Positions 8,162 through 16,338 of a stretch of DNA of 64,000 nt are shown here, in pieces. The first letter of the stretch is position 1, and every line of letters starts with the position of its first letter. Under the pieces are notes generated by a model. The model made no database searches. It was not told where the DNA came from and was given only the letters and a program-made list of their open reading frames with translations. Source of the stretch: an uncultured Eubacterium sp. (lineage in GTDB: Bacteria > Bacillota > Clostridia > Lachnospirales > CAG-274); assembly GCA_900545305.1 (NCBI GenBank), contig UQYD01000007.1, positions 1 through 64,000 on the forward strand. The letters run 5' to 3'. The position numbers and the translations under genes were made by a program.

Positions 8162-8893
8162 ATGAAAAATGCAGACAAATTGAAAATAGTTACTACAATA
8201 ATAGGAATATTGTTGTTTATATATGGCTTAGCATTTATATTTGTTTTTAATCAAGGTACATTTGTTATACTGTTTTTAGCAGTTGTGCTTTTGCTTTGGA
8301 CAAGAGTGAAAAGTGTTCCGGCTACTAGATTTTTTAAATTTTTATTGGTTCTTGGATACATATTCTTTGGTGCTATTATGGTCTTTAAAGCTGTTGCCGG
8401 TACTTGTGATAAAGCAACGGGAGATGAGGATGCAGTTATAGTATTAGGTTGTAAGGTTAATGAAAGTGGTGTGTCTAATTCTTTAAAGGCAAGACTTGAT
8501 ACAACTTTAGAGTACCATAGCGTAAATCCAAAGGCAAAAATAATTGTTTCCGGAGGACAGGGCAGTAATGAGCCTATGACAGAGGCTGAGGCAATGAAAA
8601 GATATTTGGTTGCTAATGGTGTTCCGGAAGATATTGTTTATAAGGAAGATAAATCTACATCTACAAATGAAAATTTTGCAAATTCTAAAGAGATATTGGA
8701 AAATTTGTTTGATGATGATTATACAGCTTGTATTATAACAAACTCTTTCCACGCCTACAGGTCAAGAGGTTTGGCTAAGCTAAACGGAATGAATTTAACA
8801 ACATACAATGCACCTACGCCTTATATATCTATGCCTGTAGATTATTGCAGAGAGGTGTTGGCTGTAATTAAGTTATGGCTTTTTAAATACTAA
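8162..8893 (+). CDS. YdcF/SanA-family (DUF218) membrane protein
   Basis: A 243-residue protein with hydrophobic segments in the first 75 residues, followed by the DUF218 domain. Its motifs are DAVIVLGCKVNESG, a sugar-nucleotide-like loop IIVSGGQGSNEPMTEAEAMK, and the conserved STSTNENFANSK. Relatives (SanA, ElyC, YdcF) act on envelope precursors, but the reaction here is unknown. GGAGG (8151-8155) is spaced for the ATG at 8162 rather than the TTG at 8156. It is first in an apparent operon with the methyltransferase (12 bases on) and hslO. Confidence 0.88.
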   Translation: MKNADKLKIVTTIIGILLFIYGLAFIFVFNQGTFVILFLAVVLLLWTRVKSVPATRFFKFLLVLGYIFFGAIMVFKAVAGTCDKATGDEDAVIVLGCKVNESGVSNSLKARLDTTLEYHSVNPKAKIIVSGGQGSNEPMTEAEAMKRYLVANGVPEDIVYKEDKSTSTNENFANSKEILENLFDDDYTACIITNSFHAYRSRGLAKLNGMNLTTYNAPTPYISMPVDYCREVLAVIKLWLFKY

Positions 8894-8905
8894 GGAGTGA
8901 AGAAT

Positions 8906-9658
8906 ATGGCAGCTTACGAGGGCTTTGCACAGGTATATGACCGTTTTATGGACAATGTACCCTATGCCCAATGGACAGAATATTTACAGGAGATTTTTGA
9001 AAAACATAACTTGCCACATAATACAGGTGTAATATGTGATTTGGGTTGTGGAACTGGCAATATGACAATACCTCTTGCTAAAATGGGTTACGATATGATA
9101 GGTATTGATTTGTCAGAGCAAATGCTTGCTATAGCTTCTGAAAAGACTATAGAGGAGGATTTAAATATACTGTATCTTAATCAGGATATGAGAGAGTTTG
9201 AGCTTATTGGCAAGATAGATGCTATTGTTTCCCTTTGTGACAGCTTAAATTATATTACAGAAAAGGCTGACCTTTTAGAGGTGTTTAAAAGGGTACACGA
9301 TTATCTTGAAAAAGACGGTTTATTTGTGTTTGATATAAATACAATTTACAAATTTCAAAACATATTAAGTGACAACAGTTTTTGTGAAACTACTGAAAAT
9401 TCAGCATATACTTGGGAAAATTACTATGATGAAGAAGAAAGAATAAATGAATTTTATACTAACTTTTTCGTAGAAAATAGTGACGGCCTTTATGAAAGAT
9501 ATGAGGAGTTTCACTATGAGAAAGGCTATACTATAGAGGAAATAAAGGAACTTTTGGGTATGGCTGGTCTTGAATTTGAGGCTGTTTATGATGAATTGAC
9601 ATTTGAAGAACCAAAGGAAAACAGTCAAAAAGTTTTCTTTGTAGCAAAAGTTAAATAG
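8906..9658 (+). CDS. Class I SAM-dependent methyltransferase
   Basis: A 250-residue Rossmann-fold methyltransferase. Motif I is VICDLGCGTGNMTIPLA, followed by the acidic residue motif MIGIDLSEQML and IDAIVSLCDSLNYI. It resembles small-molecule methyltransferases of the UbiE/BioC type, but the substrate is unknown. AAGGAG (8892-8897) places the start at ATG 8906; the GTG at 8897 overlaps the ribosome site. It is co-transcribed between the DUF218 protein and hslO. Confidence 0.88.
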   Translation: MAAYEGFAQVYDRFMDNVPYAQWTEYLQEIFEKHNLPHNTGVICDLGCGTGNMTIPLAKMGYDMIGIDLSEQMLAIASEKTIEEDLNILYLNQDMREFELIGKIDAIVSLCDSLNYITEKADLLEVFKRVHDYLEKDGLFVFDINTIYKFQNILSDNSFCETTENSAYTWENYYDEEERINEFYTNFFVENSDGLYERYEEFHYEKGYTIEEIKELLGMAGLEFEAVYDELTFEEPKENSQKVFFVAKVK

Positions 9659-9669
9659 GAGGAATAGAA

Positions 9670-10542
9670 ATGGATTATATTTTAAGAGCAAGTGCAGGAG
9701 ATGGAGCAGTAAGAATTTTTGTTGCAAACACTCACGATACAGTACAGAAAGCATTTGAAATTCACAAGACTTCACCAGTAATGTCAGCTGCTTTAGGTAG
9801 AGCATTAACAGGTGTAGCTATTATGGGTTCTATGCTTAAAAATGACAATGATTTAGTTACAATTACTATTAAGGGCGATGGTCCGGGCAAGGGTCTTACA
9901 GTAACTTCAAATTCAAAATCACAGGTAAAGGGCTATGTTTACAACCCTATTGTTGATATACCTTTAAAGCCAAATGGCAAGCTTGATGTTCAGGAAGCTC
10001 TTGGCTTTGGCGACCTTACAGTAATTAAGGATATTGGTATGAAAGAACCTTATGTAGGTACAATACCTCTTATTTCTGGCGAAATTGCAGAAGATTTAAC
10101 ATACTATTTTGCTAAGTCAGAACAGATTCCTTCAGCTGTTGCCTTAGGTGTACTTGTAGATAGAGATTATTCTATAAAGCAGTCTGGTGGTTTTATTATC
10201 CAGATGATGCCAGATGCTCCAGAAGAAATTATATCTGCTATTGAAGAAAAATTAAAGGTAATTGAACCTTTAACAACTATGCTTGATAAGGGTATGACAC
10301 AGGAAGATATTTTAAATGAACTTGTAGGTGATTTTGACCCACATATTTTAGATAAAATTCCAGTTGAATATTACTGTAACTGCTCTAAAGAAAGAGTTGA
10401 AAAAGCTCTCATTTCTATAGGTAAAGATGAAATTCAGGATATTATAGAAAATGAGGGAAGTACAAGTCTTCATTGTCATTTCTGTAATAAAGATTATGAA
10501 TTTTCAAAAGAAGAACTTGAGGCGTTATTAAAGCGAATTTAA
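9670..10542 (+). CDS. hslO: Redox-regulated chaperone Hsp33
   Basis: Hsp33 is a cytoplasmic holdase activated by oxidation and unfolding. The 290-residue product has the N-terminal chaperone domain (DYILRASAGDGAVRIFVAN...GRALTGVAIMGSMLK). It also keeps the C-terminal zinc redox switch: CNC around residue 238 and CHFC about 33 residues later. All four cysteines are present, so it should be redox-active. AGGAGG-type ribosome site; an intrinsic terminator follows. Confidence 0.95.
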   Translation: MDYILRASAGDGAVRIFVANTHDTVQKAFEIHKTSPVMSAALGRALTGVAIMGSMLKNDNDLVTITIKGDGPGKGLTVTSNSKSQVKGYVYNPIVDIPLKPNGKLDVQEALGFGDLTVIKDIGMKEPYVGTIPLISGEIAEDLTYYFAKSEQIPSAVALGVLVDRDYSIKQSGGFIIQMMPDAPEEIISAIEEKLKVIEPLTTMLDKGMTQEDILNELVGDFDPHILDKIPVEYYCNCSKERVEKALISIGKDEIQDIIENEGSTSLHCHFCNKDYEFSKEELEALLKRI

Positions 10543-10550
10543 TCATAAAC

Positions 10551-10583
10551 AAAGGCGAGGGTGTAAAAACTCTCGCCTTTTTT
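10551..10583 (+). terminator. Rho-independent terminator after hslO
   Basis: AAAGGCGAG (10551-10559) pairs with CTCGCCTTT (10572-10580), followed by TTT. Confidence 0.9.
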
Positions 10584-10584
10584 G

Positions 10585-10724
10585 TAGTGAATCGGAAAGA
10601 TGAATCCGATAGCTTGTTTACAAGCTACATTTTGCAAAGCAAAATGTTCTGACCAGTGAATCGGAAAGATAAATCCGATAGCTTGTTTACAAGCTACAAA
10701 TTAAGGTCGTTAATTTGTTCTGAA
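10585..10724 (+). repeat. Triple-hairpin intergenic repeat, locus D (two divergent units)
   Basis: Unit 1 has ATCGGA/TCCGAT, AGCTTG/CAAGCT and ACATTTTGC/GCAAAATGT. Unit 2 has ATCGGA/TCCGAT, AGCTTG/CAAGCT and ACAAATTAA/TTAATTTGT. Hairpin 2 differs from locus B by a compensating pair (G-C to A-T at its base), and hairpin 3 of unit 1 has a different stem with pairing kept. It lies between convergent genes. Confidence 0.9.
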
Positions 10725-10735
10725 TATTTTAAAAA

Positions 10736-11278
10736 TTATCTATATTTCATAGCCTGTGACATCATACATACGCCTTTTGCACCATTTTCATAGCAATATT
10801 TAGAATTATCTTCATTTATACCACCTAAGGCGAACACAGGTATATTTACATTATCACATATATTTTTTAGAAAATCCAAACCTCTGGGTTCTAAACCCTT
10901 TTTGCAGTCTGTAGCAAAGATATGACTTGCTGTGATATAAGTTGCACCTAGTTTTTCTGCTATTTTAGCATCTTCTAGGCTATGAGTAGAAGCACCTATA
11001 ATATTAAAGTGTTTTAATTTTTCAGCATCTCTTTCCAAATCTGTCATAGAGAGATGAATATTTTTGCAACCAAGTTCTATAGCCACATCAGTAAAATGAT
11101 GTAGAATTAAAGTTTTTTTGCATATTTTTATTGCCTTTTCGGCAAGAGAGAAATATTCTTGATTAGTTAACTCTTTTTCCCTCAATATGACATAATCAAA
11201 ATCTGAATGGTTTAGTATTTCTAATTGTTCTAAAAGGTTGTTACATAATTTACGATTAGTTATGGCTATTTTACACAT
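10736..11278 (-). CDS. tenI: ThiE/TenI-family protein, probably thiazole tautomerase TenI
   Basis: A 180-residue TIM-barrel protein of the ThiE/TenI superfamily, last in the thi operon. TenI aromatises the thiazole carboxylate made by ThiG; ThiE joins the thiazole and pyrimidine halves. The segment ASHIFATDCKKGLEPRGL matches the TenI pattern (HxFxTDCKxG) rather than the GPxFPTxTK of ThiE. That places a His where TenI has its catalytic one. The IIGASTHSLEDA and FALGGI motifs are kept. The ATG at 11278 overlaps the thiH stop; a GTG at 11290 is a less likely start. It could instead be annotated thiamin-phosphate synthase; the choice rests on the motif. Confidence 0.65.
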   Translation of the reverse strand: MCKIAITNRKLCNNLLEQLEILNHSDFDYVILREKELTNQEYFSLAEKAIKICKKTLILHHFTDVAIELGCKNIHLSMTDLERDAEKLKHFNIIGASTHSLEDAKIAEKLGATYITASHIFATDCKKGLEPRGLDFLKNICDNVNIPVFALGGINEDNSKYCYENGAKGVCMMSQAMKYR

Positions 11279-12425
11279 AAATGTAATCACTCATTACAGG
11301 CTGTAAACCTTGTTCCTTAATGGCATTGTAAACTTCCTCAACACTTCTGCCGTCAGAAATTTCAAACTGTTCATCGCCTTTTTCTTCTCCAGTATGACCA
11401 CCGATACCTACATTTACACCAGCAGAAATCTTTGTGGCAGCAATCTTGATTACATTATTTCTAAATCTTTCACATTCTCTAGTAGAAATTGTAATACTAG
11501 CAAAAGGAAGAAGAAGTCTGTAAGCACAGATTACCTGTAAAAGCTGAGGTTCGTGTACATCTTTAGGATTAATTTTATCATTGTTTATAATAGGTCTTAA
11601 TCGTGGGCAAGACATAGCAATTTCAGCCTTTGGATATTTACGCTGTAACAAATATGCGTGATAACCACAGGCAAAAGCATCTTTTCTAAAGTCATCAAGA
11701 CCAAGTAAGGCAGCAAAGCCTACACCTCTCATACCACCCATTAATGCTCTTTCCTGAGTGTTAAATCTGTAAGGCCAAATTCTCTTGTTACCAGCAAGGT
11801 GGAGAGTTTCATATTTGTCAGAGTTGTAAGTTTCCTGGAAAACAGTAACATAATCTACACCACACTCGTGGAGATAAGCATACTGGTCAGAGTTTACCGG
11901 ATAAATTTCAAGACCAACCATTCTGAAATACTTTTTAGCTATTTTACAAGCTTCACCAATGTATTCCACACTAGACATTTTTTCGCTTTCACCAGTAAGA
12001 ATAAGTATTTCTTCAAGACCAGTTTCAGCAATAACCTGCATTTCTTTTTCTACTTCTTCCATATTTAACTTTGCTCTATGTATCTTGTTATGGCAGTTGA
12101 AACCACAATAAATACAGTAGTTATCGCAATAATTGGCAATATATAAAGGTGTAAACATATAAATTGAATTACCAAAATGCTTTCTGGTTTCTACCTGTGC
12201 CTTTTGAGCAATCTGTTCCAAAAGAGGGAGGGCAGCAGGGGAAAGGAGAGCCTTAAAATCTTCTGGAGTAATATTGTCGTGCTTTAAAGCTTCAAGTACA
12301 TCATTTGCTGTATACTTGTTTGGGTCATAGTTTTCCATTTCTGAAATAACCTTGTCCTGAATTTCAGAACCTATATTTTCCATTTGAGGAAGGTATTTCA
12401 TATGGTCAATTCTTTCTTCGCTCAT
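11271..12425 (-). CDS. thiH: 2-iminoacetate synthase (radical SAM)
   Basis: ThiH cleaves tyrosine to dehydroglycine (2-iminoacetate), the glycine-derived donor for thiazole synthesis in anaerobes. The 384-residue protein shows the radical-SAM cluster CDNYCIYC (CxxxxxC/CxxC arrangement with CGF following). The SAM-binding region (ILILTGESE) and the C-terminal ThiH-type domain (GVNVGIGGHTGEEKGDEQF) are also present. AAGGAGG precedes the ATG. It sits between thiG (15 bases) and tenI (overlap). Use of ThiH rather than ThiO fits an anaerobe. Confidence 0.96.
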   Translation of the reverse strand: MSEERIDHMKYLPQMENIGSEIQDKVISEMENYDPNKYTANDVLEALKHDNITPEDFKALLSPAALPLLEQIAQKAQVETRKHFGNSIYMFTPLYIANYCDNYCIYCGFNCHNKIHRAKLNMEEVEKEMQVIAETGLEEILILTGESEKMSSVEYIGEACKIAKKYFRMVGLEIYPVNSDQYAYLHECGVDYVTVFQETYNSDKYETLHLAGNKRIWPYRFNTQERALMGGMRGVGFAALLGLDDFRKDAFACGYHAYLLQRKYPKAEIAMSCPRLRPIINNDKINPKDVHEPQLLQVICAYRLLLPFASITISTRECERFRNNVIKIAATKISAGVNVGIGGHTGEEKGDEQFEISDGRSVEEVYNAIKEQGLQPVMSDYIYV

Positions 12426-12440
12426 TGTTAAATGTCCTCC

Positions 12441-13211
12441 TTAGTCCTGTAAAAATCCTGTTAATGGTGATGATGCAACAGCACCTTTTTCGATTACTCT
12501 ACCAAGTTTAGCAAGGTATGCTGTTCTACCAGCTTCAATAGCCTTTTTGAAAGCCTCAGCCATAGCTGGAACATTACCGGCAGTTGCAATAGCTGTGTTT
12601 GCCATAACGGCAGCAGCACCCATTTCCATAGCCTCGCAAGCCTGAGATGGCTTACCAATACCAGCATCTACAATAATAGGAAGTTCAATTTCATCAATTA
12701 AAATCTGTATAAATTCTTTTGTGCAGAGACCCTTGTTTGAACCAATAGGGGCAGCTAAAGGCATAACAGCAGCAGCACCGGCATTTACTAAATCTCTGGC
12801 AGTATTAATATCCGGATACATATAAGGCATTACTACAAAACCTTCTTTTGCAAGAATTTCAGTTGCCTTTACAGTTTCATAGTTGTCTGGAAGAAGATAC
12901 TTGCTATCTCTCATAATTTCAATTTTTACAAAATCACCATAGCCAACTTCTCTTGAAAGTCTTGCAATTCTTACGGCTTCGTCAGCATTTCTTGCACCGG
13001 AAGTATTAGGTAAAAGTGTAACATTCTTTGGAATAAAGTCCATAATATTATCTACATTACCAGCCTGTGCACGTCTTAAAGCAAGTGTGATAATTTCAGC
13101 ACCGGCATTTTCAACAGCTGCCTTAATTAAGTCAAGGGAATATTTACCTGAACCTAATATAAATCTTGAGTTAAATTCGTGACCACCTATAATTAACTTA
13201 TCGTTTTCCAT
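12441..13211 (-). CDS. thiG: Thiazole synthase
   Basis: ThiG condenses deoxyxylulose-5-phosphate, 2-iminoacetate and ThiS-thiocarboxylate into the thiazole phosphate. The 256-residue TIM-barrel includes FILGSGKY, the conserved ITLALRR, NTSGARNADEAVRIARL, and the phosphate-binding end MANTAIATAGN. AAGGAG seven bases upstream fixes the start at 13211; an earlier in-frame ATG at 13235 lies in the thiF end. Its usual partner ThiH follows. Confidence 0.96.
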   Translation of the reverse strand: MENDKLIIGGHEFNSRFILGSGKYSLDLIKAAVENAGAEIITLALRRAQAGNVDNIMDFIPKNVTLLPNTSGARNADEAVRIARLSREVGYGDFVKIEIMRDSKYLLPDNYETVKATEILAKEGFVVMPYMYPDINTARDLVNAGAAAVMPLAAPIGSNKGLCTKEFIQILIDEIELPIIVDAGIGKPSQACEAMEMGAAAVMANTAIATAGNVPAMAEAFKKAIEAGRTAYLAKLGRVIEKGAVASSPLTGFLQD

Positions 13212-13224
13212 TTTTTTGTCTCCT

Positions 13225-14028
13225 TTATACTTCATCTATACCTAGTAACAATCTCAATATTGTGTTTGCTTGGTGCATAGCACATATGCCTACACGAGGA
13301 GCCATAAGTCCTCTGCCAATTTCGGCAGGTGTTACACCGTCGCCACAAATATAAAATCGGTTGTTAATTTTCTTTGTTTTTATTGTATTACTGCTTTCAT
13401 ATCCAGCCATACCGGAGCCGGAAACAACAGTTACATTTTTTGTTTCAGTCAATAATGTGTTTATGAGCATAGCCTTGTATTCGGCTTTATCAAAAGCTTC
13501 ACATACAATATCATAGTCCTTGAATAGTTCAACAGCATTATCTTCAGTTACTTTTGTATTTTCATATGTAATTTTTACAAAAGGATTTACTTCTTCAACT
13601 TGTTCCTTTAATGCCTCTGTTTTGTATTTGCCCAAATCCTTAATTCTGTAGTTTTGTCTATTGAGATTACTTGGCTCAACAATATCAAAATCTACAATAT
13701 GGATATGACCTACGCCACTTCTGGCAAGTGCCATAACAATGTTAGAACCTAAGCCACCTAAACCGGCAACAGCAACAGAACTTTCTTTTAATCTATCATA
13801 TACCTTTGGGGTATGTCGTGCTGAAATTAAAGCCTCTAATTCATTAAGGGGAGGAAGTACACCTTTTTGTATAAGACTTACGTTACAATTTTCTGAAAGC
13901 TCTAAATTTTCATTGGTCTGAAAGCCTTCAAAAATAACAACACAGTTATCATTTTTTGTTTCGGAAACAAGCTCTGAAATATTCTGGGAATTAGTTTTAT
14001 AATTTTTACCATTTAGCTTTATTAACAT
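13225..14028 (-). CDS. thiF: ThiS adenylyltransferase ThiF (family 2), with a ThiS-like N-terminal extension
   Basis: Activates the C-terminal glycine of ThiS by adenylation. The E1-like Rossmann domain has VAVAGLGGLGSNI, then DFDIVEPSNLNRQNY with the usual Arg, and the DIVCEAFDKAE segment. About 70 residues precede it, starting MLIKLNGKNY. These look like a divergent ThiS-type beta-grasp without a terminal GG. The two CxxC zinc motifs of MoeB-type enzymes are absent, as expected for family 2. The start at 14028 follows the thiS stop by one base, so translation is coupled. Confidence 0.9.
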   Translation of the reverse strand: MLIKLNGKNYKTNSQNISELVSETKNDNCVVIFEGFQTNENLELSENCNVSLIQKGVLPPLNELEALISARHTPKVYDRLKESSVAVAGLGGLGSNIVMALARSGVGHIHIVDFDIVEPSNLNRQNYRIKDLGKYKTEALKEQVEEVNPFVKITYENTKVTEDNAVELFKDYDIVCEAFDKAEYKAMLINTLLTETKNVTVVSGSGMAGYESSNTIKTKKINNRFYICGDGVTPAEIGRGLMAPRVGICAMHQANTILRLLLGIDEV

Positions 14029-14029
14029 A

Positions 14030-14227
14030 TCAGCCCCCACCCATAAAGCATACTATTTCTAAAACGTCATTATCTTTTAAAACTGTTGTGTCATAAGCCT
14101 TCTTGGAAAGAATTTCATTATTTAATTCCACAGCAAGGGCAGACTGCTTGTAATCAGCAGATTTAATATATTCAGAAACAGTTTTACCAATGTATGAACT
14201 TTCGTCTTTTCCGTTTATTTTAAGCAT
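14030..14227 (-). CDS. thiS: Sulfur carrier protein ThiS
   Basis: A 65-residue ubiquitin-like protein that carries sulfur as a C-terminal thiocarboxylate for ThiG. It starts MLKINGKDE and ends IVCFMGGG, with the essential terminal Gly-Gly. AAAGGAGG seven bases before the ATG at 14227 fixes the start. It is the first gene of the operon, directly after a terminator-type leader. Confidence 0.95.
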   Translation of the reverse strand: MLKINGKDESSYIGKTVSEYIKSADYKQSALAVELNNEILSKKAYDTTVLKDNDVLEIVCFMGGG

Positions 14228-14249
14228 AAAGAACCTCCTTTCGGATACA

Positions 14250-14317
14250 AAAAAAGGGTACACAAAGAACTACACCCGTGGTGGTGTACCCCTTCGTGTG
14301 ACCCTAGTCATACTCTG
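14250..14317 (-). promoter_or_regulatory. Candidate HMP-PP (thiS-motif) riboswitch embedded in an intrinsic terminator
   Basis: The minus-strand leader before thiS is only about 90 bases. It folds GGGTACAC (14291-14284) with GTGTACCC (14263-14256), and an inner stem-loop built on CACC/GGTG (14273-14283), followed by seven T. A second copy of the left arm, GGGTCACAC, lies just upstream (14305-14297) and could compete for GTGTACCC. The known thiS-motif RNAs sense the thiamin precursor HMP-PP with an aptamer lying inside the terminator stem before thiS; position, size and architecture agree. No TPP-riboswitch core was found. Nucleotide-level consensus could not be checked. Confidence 0.68.
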
Positions 14318-14323
14318 TAATAT

Positions 14324-14352
14324 ATATTAACAAAAAAATGATATTAAGTCAA
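14324..14352 (-). promoter_or_regulatory. Promoter of the thi operon
   Basis: On the minus strand TTGACT (14352-14347), 17 bases, TAATAT (14329-14324). Transcription would begin near 14317, just before the terminator-type leader. Confidence 0.8.
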
Positions 14353-14452
14353 GTAAATTTATTGATTTTTTTGTCGAACTTGTACTTGATATTTAGCTCA
14401 AAATAGATTACTATATAATATATATTCATTGAAAATATTAGAGGTGTTGTGG

Positions 14453-15442
14453 ATGAAAGTTTTGGTTACTGGCGGTATAGGGTATTTAGGCCGCAATATT
14501 TGTTATGCCTTATCGGATTGTGGAATTGAGGCAGTAGTTATTGACCATGTAGATGATGCTGACAAGTATACTTTGCCTGGTTGTCATTTTTATAAGGCTG
14601 ATATTACAGATAAGGAAAGTATTTCAAAGATTTTAGATGAACATCCGGATATAGATTTTGTAATTCACAATGCAATGGTTTCTGCAGTTGCAAAATCAGT
14701 TAATCATCCATATGATTTTTATTATCAGAATGTTGTAACATCTATGGAGCTTTTCCATTTATTAAAAAATAGAGGTATTAAGAATATTATATATGCATCA
14801 ACGGCTTCAATATATGATGATGCACCTGGCTATGTTGTTACAGAAAGGTCACCGTTAAAGCCTAGAAGTCCTTTTGGCAGAAGTAAGTATATTACAGAAA
14901 TGATTTTAAAGGACTTTTGTAATGCCTATGGTATGCGTTGCATTACATTGAGATATTTTAATCCTATTGGTGCAGACCCACAGACTAGAAAGGAACTCCC
15001 TCATAAAGCCGGTTCAAATATATTAGAAAAACTTGTGAAAATTCTTAAATATGAAGAACGCCAGTTTGTTATTTCCGGCGATGATTGGGACACTCGTGAC
15101 GGCACTTGCATAAGAGACTATATTCACGTAAGAGATTTGGCTATGGCTAACTGTAAGGCTGTTCTTAACTTTGATAAGGCTTTTGAAAGAGCCGGAAAAG
15201 ATTATAAAAATTATCTTTCTTTAAATATAGGCTCAGGTGTTGATGTAACAGTAAAGGAATTTATAATTGCCTTTGAAAATGTTACACAGGAAAAAATAAA
15301 TACCGTTATGGGTAAACGTCGTGAAGGCGATATAGGTGGTTCATATGCCAATATCCAGCTTGCAAAACGTACAATAGACTGGAAACCAGAATATTCCATT
15401 GAAGATGCAATATTCGATGTTTTAAAATATTATGAGTTATAA
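14453..15442 (+). CDS. NAD-dependent epimerase/dehydratase, GalE-like, lacking the catalytic tyrosine
   Basis: A 329-residue extended SDR closest to UDP-glucose 4-epimerase. It has the NAD loop VTGGIGYLGRN, IIYASTASIYDD, RYFNPIGADP, and RDYIHVRDLA. The catalytic YxxxK is replaced by Phe141xxxLys145 (PRSPFGRSK; codon TTT). That would normally impair epimerisation, so the true activity is uncertain. The ATG at 14453 has GAGGTG upstream; an in-frame ATG at 14429 lacks one. It heads a run of genes for surface-glycan O-acylation, which suggests a role in sugar-nucleotide supply or glycan modification. Confidence 0.85.
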   Translation: MKVLVTGGIGYLGRNICYALSDCGIEAVVIDHVDDADKYTLPGCHFYKADITDKESISKILDEHPDIDFVIHNAMVSAVAKSVNHPYDFYYQNVVTSMELFHLLKNRGIKNIIYASTASIYDDAPGYVVTERSPLKPRSPFGRSKYITEMILKDFCNAYGMRCITLRYFNPIGADPQTRKELPHKAGSNILEKLVKILKYEERQFVISGDDWDTRDGTCIRDYIHVRDLAMANCKAVLNFDKAFERAGKDYKNYLSLNIGSGVDVTVKEFIIAFENVTQEKINTVMGKRREGDIGGSYANIQLAKRTIDWKPEYSIEDAIFDVLKYYEL

Positions 15443-15463
15443 TTATCTCAAATTGGAGGAATT

Positions 15464-16306
15464 ATGCAAAGACATCGTAATTATTATGATAGGGGTGTAA
15501 GTGGAAGTAATAGGGTATATGTACTGCTTCTTATTCTAATAGGTATTTTGACAGCAGCCTTTTTTATTGGTGGTTACCGTAGGGCAAATGGTAATATTGA
15601 TGAATATGGAAACGAAATAACAGAGGGAACTTCAGTTGATGTATCAGGGGAGGGAACAACTGTTAGTACGGCAGATGCTGAGGCTGTTGCTGAAAAATTC
15701 TATAACAATTCTGTGTTCGTTGGGGATTCTATTATGGCTGGGTTTGCTGGATATGCTTCGTCTAGTGAAGCTCCAGAATTTTTGAAGAAGGCTGTATTTC
15801 TTGCTTCTGTTAGTTACGGTGTAGGTGATGCTTTAAAACCAGCTAGAAATGGTGTGGTTCATCCTATGTATAAAGGTGTATCTCAACCTGTAACTACATC
15901 TATAGCAGAGATTAAGCCGGAAAGAATATTTATTAATCTTGGTATTAATGAGTTAAATGGTGTGTCAGCTGAAAGAGTTGGTAAAAAGTACGGACAGCTT
16001 ATAGAGAAAATAAAAGAAGCATCTCCAAATAGTAAAATATATGTTATAAGTCTTACTTACATTGTAAATGGTAAAGAAAAAGAGCATTTTACTAATGCTG
16101 GAATTAAGGTTTATAATCAATATTTGGAAAGTCATTGTAAGGAATGGGGTGCTACTTACCTTGACCTTGCTAGTAAAATGACTAAAGACGGAAATTCATT
16201 ACCGGCTGAATACTCTAGTGACGGTTATGTTCATCACAACAAGGCTGGTTATGCCCTATGGGTACAGTTCCTTAAAGATACAGCCGTTAAATATATTAAT
16301 CAATAA
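15464..16306 (+). CDS. Membrane-anchored SGNH/GDSL-family hydrolase
   Basis: A 280-residue protein with one N-terminal membrane segment (YVLLLILIGILTAAFFIGGY) and an extracellular SGNH domain. Block I is FVGDSIMAGF with the nucleophile Ser, the Asn block is FINLGINELNG, and the C-terminal catalytic Asp/His lie in SSDGYVHHNKAGY. Relatives act as esterases or O-acetyltransferases on envelope glycans. With the MBOAT and DHHW genes it forms a plausible acyl-transfer system outside the membrane. Whether it adds or removes acyl groups cannot be told. Confidence 0.88.
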   Translation: MQRHRNYYDRGVSGSNRVYVLLLILIGILTAAFFIGGYRRANGNIDEYGNEITEGTSVDVSGEGTTVSTADAEAVAEKFYNNSVFVGDSIMAGFAGYASSSEAPEFLKKAVFLASVSYGVGDALKPARNGVVHPMYKGVSQPVTTSIAEIKPERIFINLGINELNGVSAERVGKKYGQLIEKIKEASPNSKIYVISLTYIVNGKEKEHFTNAGIKVYNQYLESHCKEWGATYLDLASKMTKDGNSLPAEYSSDGYVHHNKAGYALWVQFLKDTAVKYINQ

Positions 16307-16338
16307 AATAAAGGAAAATAATCAAGGGAGGATTTATC

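Noticed and set aside
14228..14320. TPP riboswitch before thiS
   Set aside because: The conserved CTGAGA and ACC-type THI-box core is missing and the leader is too short.
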